From the NCBI GenBank assembly GCA_036504595.1, contig DASXUX010000023.1, forward strand, positions 36,410 to 100,409: DNA of 64,000 nucleotides, read 5' to 3'. The notes beneath the pieces were generated by a model. That model saw only the letters and a program-made list of their open reading frames with translations. It had not been told where the DNA came from and did no database searches. Shown piece by piece: positions 48,444 to 57,094 of this stretch; within the stretch, counting starts at the first letter, position 1; each line of letters begins with the position of its first letter. This DNA is from DASXUX01 sp036504595. Its GTDB lineage: Bacteria; Planctomycetota; SZUA-567; H5-PLA8. A program made the position numbers and the translations under genes.

Positions 48444-49589
48444 CTAACCGCCCAACTCCACGCACCGTTTCCGATAATGAAAGTAGTTCTCCAGCGGGAC
48501 TTCCGCCGGCACGCCGTGGTCGCAGCACGGTATGTACCCGCCGCGTTTGCGCATCGCGGGCAAGATGCGTTCGACCATTTCGTCGATGGCGTTTTTGCTT
48601 TCGGCGAGCACGCGTTTGTCGATGCCGCCGCGGATGAGCAAATCCGGGTAGCGCTGGCCGATGGCGACGACGTCGCAGCCCGACGCGACCTCGAAGGGGC
48701 TCATGTAATCCATGCCGATACTTTCGCGGTAAATCGGGATCACTGGATCGGCGAAGCCGTCGGTATCGACCTGCACGAAGACGTGCCGGCTTTTGTCGAT
48801 CTGGCGCAACTTTAGGTTTGATATGAACTGCTGGTAGTACGGCAGGAGAAACTCGCGCATCATGTCGGGTGAAATCAAGCACCCGTGGTTGTAGCAGATG
48901 TCTTCGGCCAGAAAGACTTCGTCGATCGTCACGTGCTGCTGGTGGCGAGCGGTCACCGCATCGGCCAGAGCGAGCCACGTCTGCATGCAGTCATGAATGA
49001 GCGCGGGCTGGTCGTAGAACATATAGAGGAGCGCTTCGGGCCCCATTAGACTGCGCAGGTACATGTACCCGCCGATCAGGCCGCAGACGATCATCTGGCC
49101 TTCGGCCGCGGCGGCTTGAGCGCGCTTCATGCGTTCATCCAGCGTTGCGTAGCGCTGCGGCGTCTTGGGGTCGAGCCGCCATTTAACATTTTCGTTCCAG
49201 GTCTTCAAATCCTTCACCGGATGATCGACGTACTCCGGCATAAAGCCGTTGCGGCGGCCCTTGAAGTACAACACGTGCCGGCCCGCATAGTCCTGCACGA
49301 TTTCATGTTCGCCGCGATCTTCGACAATTTTCTCATCGAACGCCGGGACGAGTTCCGCTTCGCACCAGCCGAGTCCGCCCAGCCCGTGCGTCGCTCCTTT
49401 ATCGTACTGGAACAGCTCCGCAAGCTGCGCCCAAGGCGCGTTCTTCGGCAAGCCCTGCTGTTCCCAAGCCTCGATGCAGTAGTAGCCGAATTCAGTCCGG
49501 TACAGCGGCGCGCCGGGCTTGCGGTCGTAAAAATCCCGCATTTTCTGCACGTGTGAAGGCATTTTCTCGCGAGAAACAGGCACGCTCAT
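48444..49589 (-). CDS. URO-D family protein (second paralogue)
   Basis: 381 residues. N-terminal helix REKMPSHVQKMRDFYDRKPG, then WCEAELVPAFDEKIVEDRGE, VCGLIGGYMYLRSLMGPEAL, VFLAEDICYNHGCLISPDMM, VFVQVDTDGFADPVIPIY and a C-terminal GGYIPCCDHGVPAEV. The first ligand site has VQVDTDG where HxC is expected, while the last Cys-containing strand remains, so metal binding differs from the neighbour. This URO-D subfamily is expanded in planctomycetes and Lentisphaerae and is of unknown substrate. ATG 49589 with GGAGGATCC. Confidence 0.82.
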   Translation of the reverse strand: MSVPVSREKMPSHVQKMRDFYDRKPGAPLYRTEFGYYCIEAWEQQGLPKNAPWAQLAELFQYDKGATHGLGGLGWCEAELVPAFDEKIVEDRGEHEIVQDYAGRHVLYFKGRRNGFMPEYVDHPVKDLKTWNENVKWRLDPKTPQRYATLDERMKRAQAAAAEGQMIVCGLIGGYMYLRSLMGPEALLYMFYDQPALIHDCMQTWLALADAVTARHQQHVTIDEVFLAEDICYNHGCLISPDMMREFLLPYYQQFISNLKLRQIDKSRHVFVQVDTDGFADPVIPIYRESIGMDYMSPFEVASGCDVVAIGQRYPDLLIRGGIDKRVLAESKNAIDEMVERILPAMRKRGGYIPCCDHGVPAEVPLENYFHYRKRCVELGG

Positions 49590-49671
49590 GGATCCTCCGT
49601 TTGATTTTGGACAACTGTGGAGTCTAATCGAGCCTTGGACGTGCGCCAGAGGATGACGGGCGAGATCAAAG

Positions 49672-49748
49672 TTCTCAGTTCTCAATTCTCAGTTTTGAGT
49701 TGCGGAAAAGCAGCCATAACTAAGAACTTAGAACTAAGAACCAAAAAC
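49672..49748. repeat. Inverted heptad pair (GTTCTCA)n / (AACTAAG)n
   Basis: Left arm 49672-49700 (GTTCTCA GTTCTCA ATTCTCA GTTTTGA); right arm 49719-49748 (AACTAAG AACTTAG AACTAAG AACC). It lies upstream of the rplM promoter. Confidence 0.85.
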
Positions 49749-49762
49749 TCGCAGTTATGACC

Positions 49763-49790
49763 TTGACTTTCCCGCGCAGTGGTCTAACTT
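49763..49790 (+). promoter_or_regulatory. Candidate rplM-rpsI promoter
   Basis: TTGACT (49763-49768), a 16-bp spacer and TAACTT (49785-49790). It is followed by a leader with a hairpin and then rplM. Confidence 0.4.
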
Positions 49791-49798
49791 TCTATCTT

Positions 49799-49831
49799 CC
49801 GCCCTGGCTCTTTGGGCGGACTTGTGTTTTT
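49799..49831 (+). promoter_or_regulatory. Leader hairpin with T-run before rplM (possible attenuator)
   Basis: Stem CCGCCC/GGGCGG with a 9-nt loop, then ACTTGTGTTTTT. This resembles an intrinsic terminator placed between promoter and ribosomal-protein operon, as in L13-type autogenous leaders. Confidence 0.45.
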
Positions 49832-49888
49832 CGAGGTTGCCTCTGCCCATCGCATTGCGCAGCCCAGCCGTGAGAGGAGTTTACTGTC

Positions 49889-50353
49889 ATGCCCGTGGCC
49901 GTTAAGACGCCGAAGCAGTTCAAGACCTATCACGCCAAGGCAGGCGAGATCAAACAAAAGTGGTATCTGGTGGACGCGACCGACCAGGTGTTGGGACGGA
50001 TTTCCGTTCCGATTGCGATGCGCTTGATGGGCAAGGACAAGCCCACCTATACGCCGCACATCGACACTGGCGACTTCGTCGTTGTCATCAACGCCGAAAA
50101 AGTCGGCTTGCATGCCCGCCGCATGGGGCAGAAGACCTACCGCAAATGGTCGGGCTACCCCGGCGGTTTGCGCGTGCGCACGCTGGCGGAGCAACACGAG
50201 CGCAACTCCGCGGTGGTCATCATGGAGTCGGTGCGGCGCATGCTGCCGAAGTCAATGCTCGGCAAGGCCATGCTGACCAAATTGAAAGTATACGCCGGCG
50301 CGGAACACCCGCATTCGGCCCAAAAACCAGAGGCGTGGGCGCCGCTGGCTTAG
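49889..50353 (+). CDS. rplM: 50S ribosomal protein L13
   Basis: 154 residues. WYLVDATDQVLGRISVPIAM, KPTYTPHIDTGDFVVVINAE, KTYRKWSGYPGGLRVRTLAE, then AVVIMESVRRMLPKSMLGKA and LKVYAGAEHPHSAQKPEA. It is an early-assembly protein of the large subunit. GAGAGGAG lies upstream of ATG. It forms the usual operon with rpsI 82 bp downstream, here with a heptad array in between. Confidence 0.97.
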   Translation: MPVAVKTPKQFKTYHAKAGEIKQKWYLVDATDQVLGRISVPIAMRLMGKDKPTYTPHIDTGDFVVVINAEKVGLHARRMGQKTYRKWSGYPGGLRVRTLAEQHERNSAVVIMESVRRMLPKSMLGKAMLTKLKVYAGAEHPHSAQKPEAWAPLA

Positions 50354-50397
50354 CAGATGCCTATGGTTCGCAAGTCATGGCTCAGGTTTGTGATCCT

Positions 50398-50427
50398 GGA
50401 CCCTGAACGCTGAACCCTGAACACTGG
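50398..50427. repeat. Heptad array (ACCCTGA)n within the rplM-rpsI operon
   Basis: ACCCTGA ACGCTGA ACCCTGA ACACTGG, the same family as 13418-13467. It lies 9 bp before the rpsI start and pushes two normally close genes apart. Confidence 0.85.
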
Positions 50428-50435
50428 AGTGAACA

Positions 50436-50843
50436 GTGACCAACGAAGATACAACGGGTGGATATTTCTGGGGAACGGGGCGGCGGAAATGCTCCACAGC
50501 AGCAGTGCGGCTGCGCCCCGGTTCAGGCCACATCCTCGTCAACGAGCGGCCGATCGAGAACTTCTTCGGCAACGAGAACCAGCGCAACGCCGTCACTGGC
50601 GTGCTGAAGTTCACCAAGCTCGCCACCGCCTTCGACGTATTCTGCACTGTGAGCGGCGGCGGTCAGACGGGCCAGGCGGAAGCCATCCGCATGGGCATCG
50701 CCCGCGCTCTGCTGCTGTATGATCGGCAGCTTGAGAAGGCGCTGCGAGACGAAGGCTACCTGACGCGCGATTCCCGCATGGTCGAACGCAAGAAGTACGG
50801 CCAGGCCGGCGCCCGGCGCAGGTTCCAGTACTCCAAACGTTAA
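50436..50843 (+). CDS. rpsI: 30S ribosomal protein S9
   Basis: 135 residues, complete. YFWGTGRRKCSTAAVRLRPG, NERPIENFFGN, VSGGGQTGQAEAIRMGIARA and the invariant end VERKKYGQAGARRRFQYSKR reaching the P-site tRNA. Start GTG 50436 (ACACTGGAGTGAACA upstream). Followed by a strong terminator. Confidence 0.97.
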   Translation: MTNEDTTGGYFWGTGRRKCSTAAVRLRPGSGHILVNERPIENFFGNENQRNAVTGVLKFTKLATAFDVFCTVSGGGQTGQAEAIRMGIARALLLYDRQLEKALRDEGYLTRDSRMVERKKYGQAGARRRFQYSKR

Positions 50844-50893
50844 TTCGGGAGGTTCGTACTGGCCCATCGCTTTTCGGAATTTCAGTTGTCGTG

Positions 50894-50937
50894 CCGGCCC
50901 CTCCCTTCCACTAAGGTTTGAGGGGCCGGATTGTTTT
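50894..50937 (+). terminator. Intrinsic terminator after rpsI
   Basis: Perfect 10-bp stem CCGGCCCCTC/GAGGGGCCGG with a 16-nt loop, followed by ATTGTTTT, 50 bp after the rpsI stop. Confidence 0.8.
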
Positions 50938-51114
50938 CGGACGAATACTAGCCCCAGATGGACACAGATGAACGCGGATAAAAAGAAGAAAGAGAAAGAG
51001 GCGTCTGCGGGCCCCAGCACTCCGCGGCGAACGCGGGTCGTTCCGCCCGGATTGTCGATTCCGCTCAGCGTCCACGTGCGTTCATCGGTGGCGCGCCTTA
51101 ATTCCGGAGGGAAC

Positions 51115-52377
51115 ATGAAAGCCAAGCGCTCGCTGGCCCCGGTGCCCCCTGTCGGCGTTCAACCCTGGGACGGCCGCCTTCATGACGTGGCTGGATTCCG
51201 GACCGCCTCGCTCCATTGCGGACTGAAGACCGCCAAAGAAGAACCGCCCGATCTCGCGCTGCTTTATTGCCAGGTGGCCGCGGCGGCTGCGGGCGTTTTT
51301 ACGCAGAACCGCATCTGTGCCGCTCCCGTGACTGTTTCGCGCGAGCATCTGAAGGCAAGCAAGCGGCGCGCGCGCGCTCTGATTATCAACGCCGGCAACG
51401 CAAACGCCTGTACGGGTGAGCAGGGGATGGCCGACGCGCGTCAAATGGCGCAGCTCACCGCCGACGGCCTGAAGTGCAGTCCTGACGAAGTGCTGGTGAT
51501 GTCTACCGGCATCATCGGCCACAAGCTGCCGATGGACAAAGTCAGCGCGGGCATCGAGCGCGCCGTGGGGTTCGTCAGCGAACAGGACAACACGGGCGAT
51601 TTCGCGCGCGGCATCATGACGACCGATCTGGCGCCGAAGACCGCCGGCGTGGAACTGGGCGTGAATCGCAAGACCATTCGCATTTCCGGCGCCTGCAAAG
51701 GTTCGGGCATGATCGCGCCGAACATGGCGACGATGCTGGGCGTGGTGGTGACCGACGCGGCAGTTGCTCCCGTCGTCCTGCAAAAGGCGCTCAGCGATGT
51801 CGCGTCCGAAACGTTCAATTGCGTGACGGTGGATGGCGACACATCAACCAACGACAGCCTCGTGCTGCTGGCTTCGGGTCTGGCCGAAAACAAACCCGTG
51901 ACGAGCGCCAGTGGCGCGGCCTACGAAGCTTTCCGCGAAGGCTTGTTCAAAGTCTGCGACAGCCTGGCTCGCCAGATCGCCGCGGACGGCGAAGGCGCCA
52001 AGCACACCGTAACGCTCTATGTCGGCGGCACGCGCAACGACGCCGACGCGCGCATGATCGCGCGGACGATCGCCGAGTCGCCGTTGGTGAAGACCGCGAT
52101 TGCCGGCAACGACCCGAATTGGGGCCGCATCATGGCCGCCGCGGGCAGAGCGGGCGTGGCGTTCGATCCGCAGGAGGCGGTGCTGACTGTATGCGGACAT
52201 GAACTGTTCCGCGCCGGCCAACCGGTGGAGTTTGACAAGCAGATGGTTGCGACCGCGCTGAAGACTCGCGACGTGAACATCGTGCTACTTCTGGGCGACG
52301 GCCCCGGCCGCGCGAAGTTCTACACCTGTGATCTGACGCATGGGTACATCACGATTAATGCGGATTATCACACTTAA
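51115..52377 (+). CDS. argJ: Arginine biosynthesis protein ArgJ (ornithine acetyltransferase)
   Basis: 420 residues. Autocleavage site in GMIAPNMATMLGVVVTDAAV (Thr nucleophile of the beta chain). Other motifs are GNANACTGEQGMADAR, VMSTGIIGHKLPMDKV, ARGIMTTDLAPK, TVDGDTSTNDSLVLLASG, AIAGNDPNWGRIMAAAGRAG and a C-terminal DLTHGYITINADYHT. It recycles the acetyl group between acetylornithine and glutamate, and possibly makes acetylglutamate. ATG 51115 follows CGGAGGG; the in-frame region from 50968 derives from GGACACAGAT-type repeats. First gene of argJ-B-D-F. Confidence 0.96.
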   Translation: MKAKRSLAPVPPVGVQPWDGRLHDVAGFRTASLHCGLKTAKEEPPDLALLYCQVAAAAAGVFTQNRICAAPVTVSREHLKASKRRARALIINAGNANACTGEQGMADARQMAQLTADGLKCSPDEVLVMSTGIIGHKLPMDKVSAGIERAVGFVSEQDNTGDFARGIMTTDLAPKTAGVELGVNRKTIRISGACKGSGMIAPNMATMLGVVVTDAAVAPVVLQKALSDVASETFNCVTVDGDTSTNDSLVLLASGLAENKPVTSASGAAYEAFREGLFKVCDSLARQIAADGEGAKHTVTLYVGGTRNDADARMIARTIAESPLVKTAIAGNDPNWGRIMAAAGRAGVAFDPQEAVLTVCGHELFRAGQPVEFDKQMVATALKTRDVNIVLLLGDGPGRAKFYTCDLTHGYITINADYHT

Positions 52378-52382
52378 GAGAA

Positions 52383-52528
52383 GTGGTGGAGTGGTGAGTG
52401 GTGAGCGGTGAGTGGTGCGGCGGCAGGTGACGAATGAGGTGTGGAGCGATTTGTGTCTGGTAGCCTGGTAGTCTGGTGCGCCATCTCCGAGTGGACTACC
52501 AGACGACCAGACCACCAGACACCAGAGA
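52383..52528. repeat. Heptad array (GTGGTGA)n and inverted CTGGTAG / CCAGACN pair
   Basis: 52383-52422 repeats GTGGTGA. 52453-52478 (GTGTCTG GTAGCCTG GTAGTCTG) pairs with 52493-52528 (ACTACCAGAC, ACCAGACC, ACCAGACACC) over a 14-bp loop. The right arm ends 8 bp before the argB start codon. Confidence 0.9.
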
Positions 52529-52535
52529 CCAATAC

Positions 52536-53393
52536 ATGAACGCACTCGATAAATCCAAAGTTCTTCTTGAAGCCCTGCCGTACCTGAAGGCCTTCGACCG
52601 CAAGGTCGTGGTCATCAAGATCGGCGGCAGCACGATGACGGATGAGCGGATCTTACCGTCCGTCGTGCGCGATGTCGTGTTCCTCGAACAAGTCGGCGTC
52701 TGGCCGATCATTGTTCACGGCGGCGGCCCGCGCATTACGGCCGAAATGGAACGCTTGGGGCTGAAGGCCAATTTCATCAAAGGCCGGCGCGTGACGGACG
52801 AGGCGACGTTGGATATCGCTCAGCGGGTGCTGATCGACGAGATCAGCGCGAAAGTCGTTGAATTGATTCAGAGCGAAGACGGCAAGGCGATTCCGCTCAA
52901 CGGGCGCGGTTCCAACTTCCTGCGCTGCACAAAGAAGAGTTTTGATGGCATGGATCTCGGTTTTGTCGGCGAGATCAGCGCGATCGACGCGGAACTGGCG
53001 CGGCGCATTCTGGCCGGCGGAATCATCCCGGTCGTGGCACCGATCGCGCGCGGCGACGACATGCATCTTTACAACGTGAATGCCGATTCGGCCGCGTGGA
53101 AGATCGCCGCTGAACTGCAGGCCGAAAAACTCGTGTACCTGTCCAACGTGCCGGGAATCCTGCGCGACAAGGACAAACCCGAGACGTTGATTACCAGCGC
53201 CACGGTCGGCGAGTGCGAAGACTTGATGAAGACCAACGTCATCGTCGGCGGGATGATCCCGAAGATCGAAGCGTGCGTTTCCGCGCTGAATGCCGGCGTG
53301 CGCAAAACGCACGTCATTTCGGGCCTGCAGGAGCATTCGTTGCTGCTTGAGATCTTTACGCCGGAAGGCATCGGAACGGAGATACGAAAGTAG
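52536..53393 (+). CDS. argB: Acetylglutamate kinase
   Basis: 285 residues. VVIKIGGSTMTDE (phosphate-binding Lys), PIIVHGGGPRITAEMERLGL, then NADSAAWKIAAELQAEKLVY with LSNVPGI and VGGMIPKIEACVSALNAGVR. It phosphorylates N-acetylglutamate. The FIKGRRVTDEATLDIAQRVL segment is typical. The longer open frame to 52476 is repeat translation. There is no Shine-Dalgarno: the ATG is preceded by ACCAGAGACCAATAC. The TAG stop begins the next heptad array. Confidence 0.95.
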   Translation: MNALDKSKVLLEALPYLKAFDRKVVVIKIGGSTMTDERILPSVVRDVVFLEQVGVWPIIVHGGGPRITAEMERLGLKANFIKGRRVTDEATLDIAQRVLIDEISAKVVELIQSEDGKAIPLNGRGSNFLRCTKKSFDGMDLGFVGEISAIDAELARRILAGGIIPVVAPIARGDDMHLYNVNADSAAWKIAAELQAEKLVYLSNVPGILRDKDKPETLITSATVGECEDLMKTNVIVGGMIPKIEACVSALNAGVRKTHVISGLQEHSLLLEIFTPEGIGTEIRK

Positions 53394-53473
53394 GCGGTAG
53401 GCAGGAGGCGGGAGGCAGGAGCGGGGACCGCGGCATCAATCCGCAATCCGCAATCCGAAATCCGCAATTCAAT
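53391..53473. repeat. Heptad arrays (GTAGGCR/GGAGGCR)n and (AATCCGM)n
   Basis: 53391-53425 GTAGGCG GTAGGCA GGAGGCG GGAGGCA; 53438-53473 AATCCGC AATCCGC AATCCGA AATCCGC. They occupy the argB-argD spacer and include the argB stop. Confidence 0.9.
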
Positions 53474-53485
53474 CGGAGCGGGACA

Positions 53486-54685
53486 ATGACTAGCGACGCA
53501 GTAAAAGACCTCTACGGCAAATACGTCTTCGGCAACTACGGCCGGGCGCCGATTGCCATCGTGCGCGCCGCCGGGTCGCGCGTGTGGGACGCGGAAGGCA
53601 AGTGCTACCTGGACCTGCTGCCGGGATTGGGCGTCAATGGTCTCGGCCACTGCCCACCGCGTGTGGTTGCGGCCATCAAGAAACAAGCCGAACAGCTTCT
53701 GCACATCCACAACAACTATCTTTGGGAACAGCAGGCGCTGCTGGCCAAAGCGCTGGTTGAGCGCGTGACCGGGATCGACGAAGCCAAAGCGTTCTTCTGC
53801 AATTCGGGCACGGAGGCCAGCGAAGCGGCGATCAAGCTTGCGCGCTTGTACGGAAAACAAAACGGCGGCAAGTGGAAACTGATCAGCGTGCAGAACGGGT
53901 TCCACGGCCGTTCGTACGGAGCGCTTTCGGCCACGGGCCAGACGAATTTGCAGAAGGGTTGCGACCCGTTGCTGCCCGGTTTTACGTACGTGCCGCTTAA
54001 CGATGCCGCAGCGCTTGAACGCGCTTTCGATGACGAGACGGTTGGCTTCATGGTCGAGCCCGTGCAAGGCGAAGGCGGAATCTTCATCGCTTCGACCGAT
54101 TACCTCAAGGCCGCTCGCGAGATCTGCAACAAGCGGGGCGCTCTGCTGATGTACGACGAAGTGCAGTGCGGCATGGGGCGCACGGGGGATTACTTCGCGT
54201 ATCAGACGCTCAAGGCGCCGGCGCCCGACGTCATTTGGCTGGCGAAGGCGATCGGCGGCGGCTTCCCGATGGGCGCGATGCTCGCGAAGGGCAGCGTCGC
54301 CAAGCACATGGTTCCGGGCACGCACGGCTCGACGTTTGGCGGCAATCCGCTGGCGTGCGCTGCCGGCCTGGCGGTGATCGAAACGATCGAAGCCGAAGGC
54401 TTGATCAAGCACGTGCGTGAGATAACCGCGCATCTGGCCCAAGCTTTGAACGTTTTGCGCGCGAAGCACTCTGGCAAGGTGAAGGAAATCCGGCAGATCG
54501 GCTTGATGGTTGGCATCGATCTATCCGTGCCGGCCAAGCCGGTGCTCGGGCGCTGCCTGGACATGGGTCTGCTGATCAACGTGACGCATGACATTACGCT
54601 GCGCTTGCTGCCGGCGATGAATGTGACGAAAGCCGAGTTGGACGAAGGTTTGGCGATCATCGACAGAGCGTTGGCGGAGAACTGA
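53486..54685 (+). CDS. argD: Acetylornithine aminotransferase
   Basis: 399 residues, class III PLP aminotransferase. YLDLLPGLGVNGLGHCPPRV, FCNSGTEASEAAIKLAR, FHGRSYGALSATGQ, EPVQGEGGIFIA, LMYDEVQCGMGRTGDYFAYQ and the PLP Lys in WLAKAIGGGFPMGAML. It makes N-acetylornithine and may also serve lysine/mDAP synthesis. GGAGCGGGACA precedes ATG. Confidence 0.95.
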   Translation: MTSDAVKDLYGKYVFGNYGRAPIAIVRAAGSRVWDAEGKCYLDLLPGLGVNGLGHCPPRVVAAIKKQAEQLLHIHNNYLWEQQALLAKALVERVTGIDEAKAFFCNSGTEASEAAIKLARLYGKQNGGKWKLISVQNGFHGRSYGALSATGQTNLQKGCDPLLPGFTYVPLNDAAALERAFDDETVGFMVEPVQGEGGIFIASTDYLKAAREICNKRGALLMYDEVQCGMGRTGDYFAYQTLKAPAPDVIWLAKAIGGGFPMGAMLAKGSVAKHMVPGTHGSTFGGNPLACAAGLAVIETIEAEGLIKHVREITAHLAQALNVLRAKHSGKVKEIRQIGLMVGIDLSVPAKPVLGRCLDMGLLINVTHDITLRLLPAMNVTKAELDEGLAIIDRALAEN

Positions 54686-54686
54686 G

Positions 54687-54774
54687 CGGGTATCGGGTAT
54701 GGGGTCTGGGTTATGGGGTATGGCTTGCAGCAATCATCGCCCACCAGACCCGATACCCTATACCCCATACCCGT
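54687..54774. repeat. Inverted heptad pair (GGGTATS)n / (ATACCCN)n
   Basis: Left arm 54687-54723 (GGGTATC GGGTATG GGGTCTG GGTTATG GGGTATG) and right arm 54742-54774 (GACCCGATACCC TATACCCCATACCC) around an 18-bp loop. A strong hairpin between argD and argF. Confidence 0.9.
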
Positions 54775-54843
54775 AAAACGGCCGCAGGATTGAGAACCCA
54801 AACGAAGTCATAGAGCAGTCGACAGAATAGAAGGAGAGGACCA

Positions 54844-55746
54844 GTGAGCAGCCAGAAGAAGCGTGATTTTATTTCGTTCGACAACGTCAGCACGGCTGAA
54901 ATTGTGGCCCTGTTGGATTTGGCTGCGAGCCAGAAGGGCGATCCGAACATCTACCGCTCCACGCAGGTACTGAACGGCAAAGTGGTGGGCATCTTCTTCG
55001 AAAAGGCTTCGCTGCGCACGCGCTTGAGTTTTGAGACGGCCGTTTGCCAGTTAGGCGGACACTGCATCTACATGGGGCCGGAGACGGGGCGCATCGGGGA
55101 GCGCGAGTCGATCAAGGATCTGGCGAAAGTCTCTGCGCGCTATCTCGACGTCCTCGTGCTGCGCACCTACAAGCACGAGACCGTTGTGGAGATGGCCCGC
55201 CATTCCAGCAAGCCGGTCATCAATGGTCTTTCTGATCTACATCATCCCTGTCAGGCTCTGGGCGACCTGCTGACGATCCGCGAGAAGCTCGGCCGCCTGG
55301 AAGGCGTGCACGTGGCGTTCGTGGGCGATTGCAACAACGTGTGCCGTTCGCTGGCGCAGTGCCTGCCGAAAGTCGGCGGGCGCCTTAGTGTCGCGTGCCC
55401 GCATGGGTTCGCTTTCAGTCCGGCATTCGTGAAGGCTTCCGGGATCGCGCTGTTTAGCGATCCAGCGGAGGCGGTTAAAGGCGCCGACATCGTCTACACG
55501 GACGTGTGGGCTTCGATGGGGCAGGAAAATGAGGCCGCCAAGCGCCGCGCTATTTTCCAGCCTTATCAGATCAACGCAGAACTCCTGGTAGGCGCCCCTA
55601 ACGCATTTGTTATGCACTGTCTGCCCGCTCACCGCGGCGACGAGATCACGGACGGGGTCATCGATGGGCCGCAGTCCGTCGTTTACGATCAGGCCGAAAA
55701 CCGGTTGCACGTGCAGCGCGCCCTGCTCGCCTCGCTCGCCGAGTAG
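54844..55746 (+). CDS. argF: Ornithine carbamoyltransferase
   Basis: 300 residues. Carbamoyl-phosphate motif FEKASLRTRLSFETAV (SxRT), DVLVLRTYKHETVVEMARHS, HHPCQALGDLLTIRE, VGDCNNVCRSL, the SMG loop (DVWASMGQENE) and MHCLPAHRGDEITDGV. Start GTG 54844 with AAGGAGAGGACC. It produces citrulline, the substrate of ArgG. Confidence 0.95.
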   Translation: MSSQKKRDFISFDNVSTAEIVALLDLAASQKGDPNIYRSTQVLNGKVVGIFFEKASLRTRLSFETAVCQLGGHCIYMGPETGRIGERESIKDLAKVSARYLDVLVLRTYKHETVVEMARHSSKPVINGLSDLHHPCQALGDLLTIREKLGRLEGVHVAFVGDCNNVCRSLAQCLPKVGGRLSVACPHGFAFSPAFVKASGIALFSDPAEAVKGADIVYTDVWASMGQENEAAKRRAIFQPYQINAELLVGAPNAFVMHCLPAHRGDEITDGVIDGPQSVVYDQAENRLHVQRALLASLAE

Positions 55747-55859
55747 CTATGGCATAGTTTTTGTGCAAAGGGCACCGCAGCTTGCAAAATGCCAAAAGGC
55801 GAGCTAAGTTCGCTGTTTGCTTCTTTGCGGCGACGTTTCTCGGCGGGGTAAAGGTCTGA

Positions 55860-56942
55860 ATGCTGACCGCGCACCAGGCAATAAAGGTCATGCGGGTTCT
55901 CATTGTGGACCCGCAGGACGATAGCCGTTGCGCTCTGATCGAAAAACTCAAACAAGAGCACTTCGAAAAGGTTCATGTCGCGCGCACGGGCGAAGAGGCT
56001 GTTCGGGTCCTTTCCATGGGCTTGGCACACCGGGAACCGATCGATCTGGTGCTGCTGAGCTTGAACCTGCCGGACCGCCCCGGGCTGGACACGTTTGAGG
56101 AAGTCAAAAACGTTTTCGACATCGCCCTGATCCTGCTCACGAACCGCGAAGACCGCCACATGGCGCTCGAAGGCATCGGACGGGGCGCGGATGAATATAT
56201 TCTGCGGCCGGTCAGCGGTGAGCTGTTTCTGCTGAAAGCGGAGAAACTGCTGACACGGCGGTTCCTGCGCAAAGAACTGCGCCGTTCGACAGCCCGCAAC
56301 GAAACGTTGTTCCTGAACATCCTGGCTGTCATGGCCAAGGTCTTGGAAGCCAAGGACCGTTATACGCGCTTTCACTCGCAGAAGGTGTCCGAACTCTCCG
56401 CCGCCATTGCACGCGAAATGGGCTTTCAGGACGATGAAGTGCGCCGGATCGGCATCGCGGGAATCCTGCACGATATTGGCAAGCTGGGCATTCGCGAGGC
56501 GGTCTTGAACAAGCCGGGCCAGCTCGACAAATCCGAGCGCGAGATCGTGCAGCGGCATTCGATCATCGCCAGCACGATCCTTGAACCGATCGAGCAGCTT
56601 CAAAGCGCGGTCGGGTACATCCGCCATCACCACGAACGCTTCGATGGCAGCGGCTATCCCGACAAACTGGCCGGCGATCAGATCCCGCTGGGCGCGCGCA
56701 TTATTCACGGCGCGGAAGCGTACGACGCGATGCTTTCTCATGCGCCCTACAACACGCCCAAAACGCCCGAGGAGGCTTTGGCCGAGCTGCGTCGCTGTTC
56801 GGGAACCCAGTTCGATCCCCAGGTCGTTGAAGCCGCCGCCGTCGTTCTGCGCCGCTCCGGGGCACTGACGGTTCGCGAGGAACTTCCGCACAAGAGCCTG
56901 CCGGAACTGCTGGAAGACCTGACCGGCCGCGTGTCGTTGTAA
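55860..56942 (+). CDS. Receiver-like/HD-GYP domain protein
   Basis: 360 residues. An N-terminal receiver fold (MRVLIVDPQDDSRCALIEKL) whose acceptor strand reads IDLVLLSLNLPDRPG (Ser in place of Asp) and whose final Lys is Arg (YILRPVSG), so it is probably not phosphorylated. The C-terminal HD-GYP has HDIGKLGIREAVLNKPGQLD and HHHERFDGSGYPDKLAGDQI, the complete metal and GYP signatures of cyclic-di-GMP phosphodiesterases. It may act as a constitutive or protein-regulated phosphodiesterase. Monocistronic after argF. Confidence 0.9.
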   Translation: MLTAHQAIKVMRVLIVDPQDDSRCALIEKLKQEHFEKVHVARTGEEAVRVLSMGLAHREPIDLVLLSLNLPDRPGLDTFEEVKNVFDIALILLTNREDRHMALEGIGRGADEYILRPVSGELFLLKAEKLLTRRFLRKELRRSTARNETLFLNILAVMAKVLEAKDRYTRFHSQKVSELSAAIAREMGFQDDEVRRIGIAGILHDIGKLGIREAVLNKPGQLDKSEREIVQRHSIIASTILEPIEQLQSAVGYIRHHHERFDGSGYPDKLAGDQIPLGARIIHGAEAYDAMLSHAPYNTPKTPEEALAELRRCSGTQFDPQVVEAAAVVLRRSGALTVREELPHKSLPELLEDLTGRVSL

Positions 56943-56946
56943 ACAG

Positions 56947-57034
56947 AAGTGCTGAGTGCTGAGTGCTGAGTGCTGAGTGCGGAGTGCTGAGTCGCAAGCG
57001 GCCAACGTGCTCGCTTCGGCGACTCAGCACTGAT
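56947..57034. repeat. Heptad array (GTGCTGA)n with inverted CAGCAC
   Basis: Six units of GTGCTGA (one GTGCGGA) at 56947-56994; GCGACTCAGCACTGATCC at 57018-57034 pairs with its end. Confidence 0.9.
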
Positions 57035-57094
57035 CCCTACTTGAAACTTCAGAGCTCAACGCCGAGACTCCTCTCCTCTATTTAGGAGAGAGAC

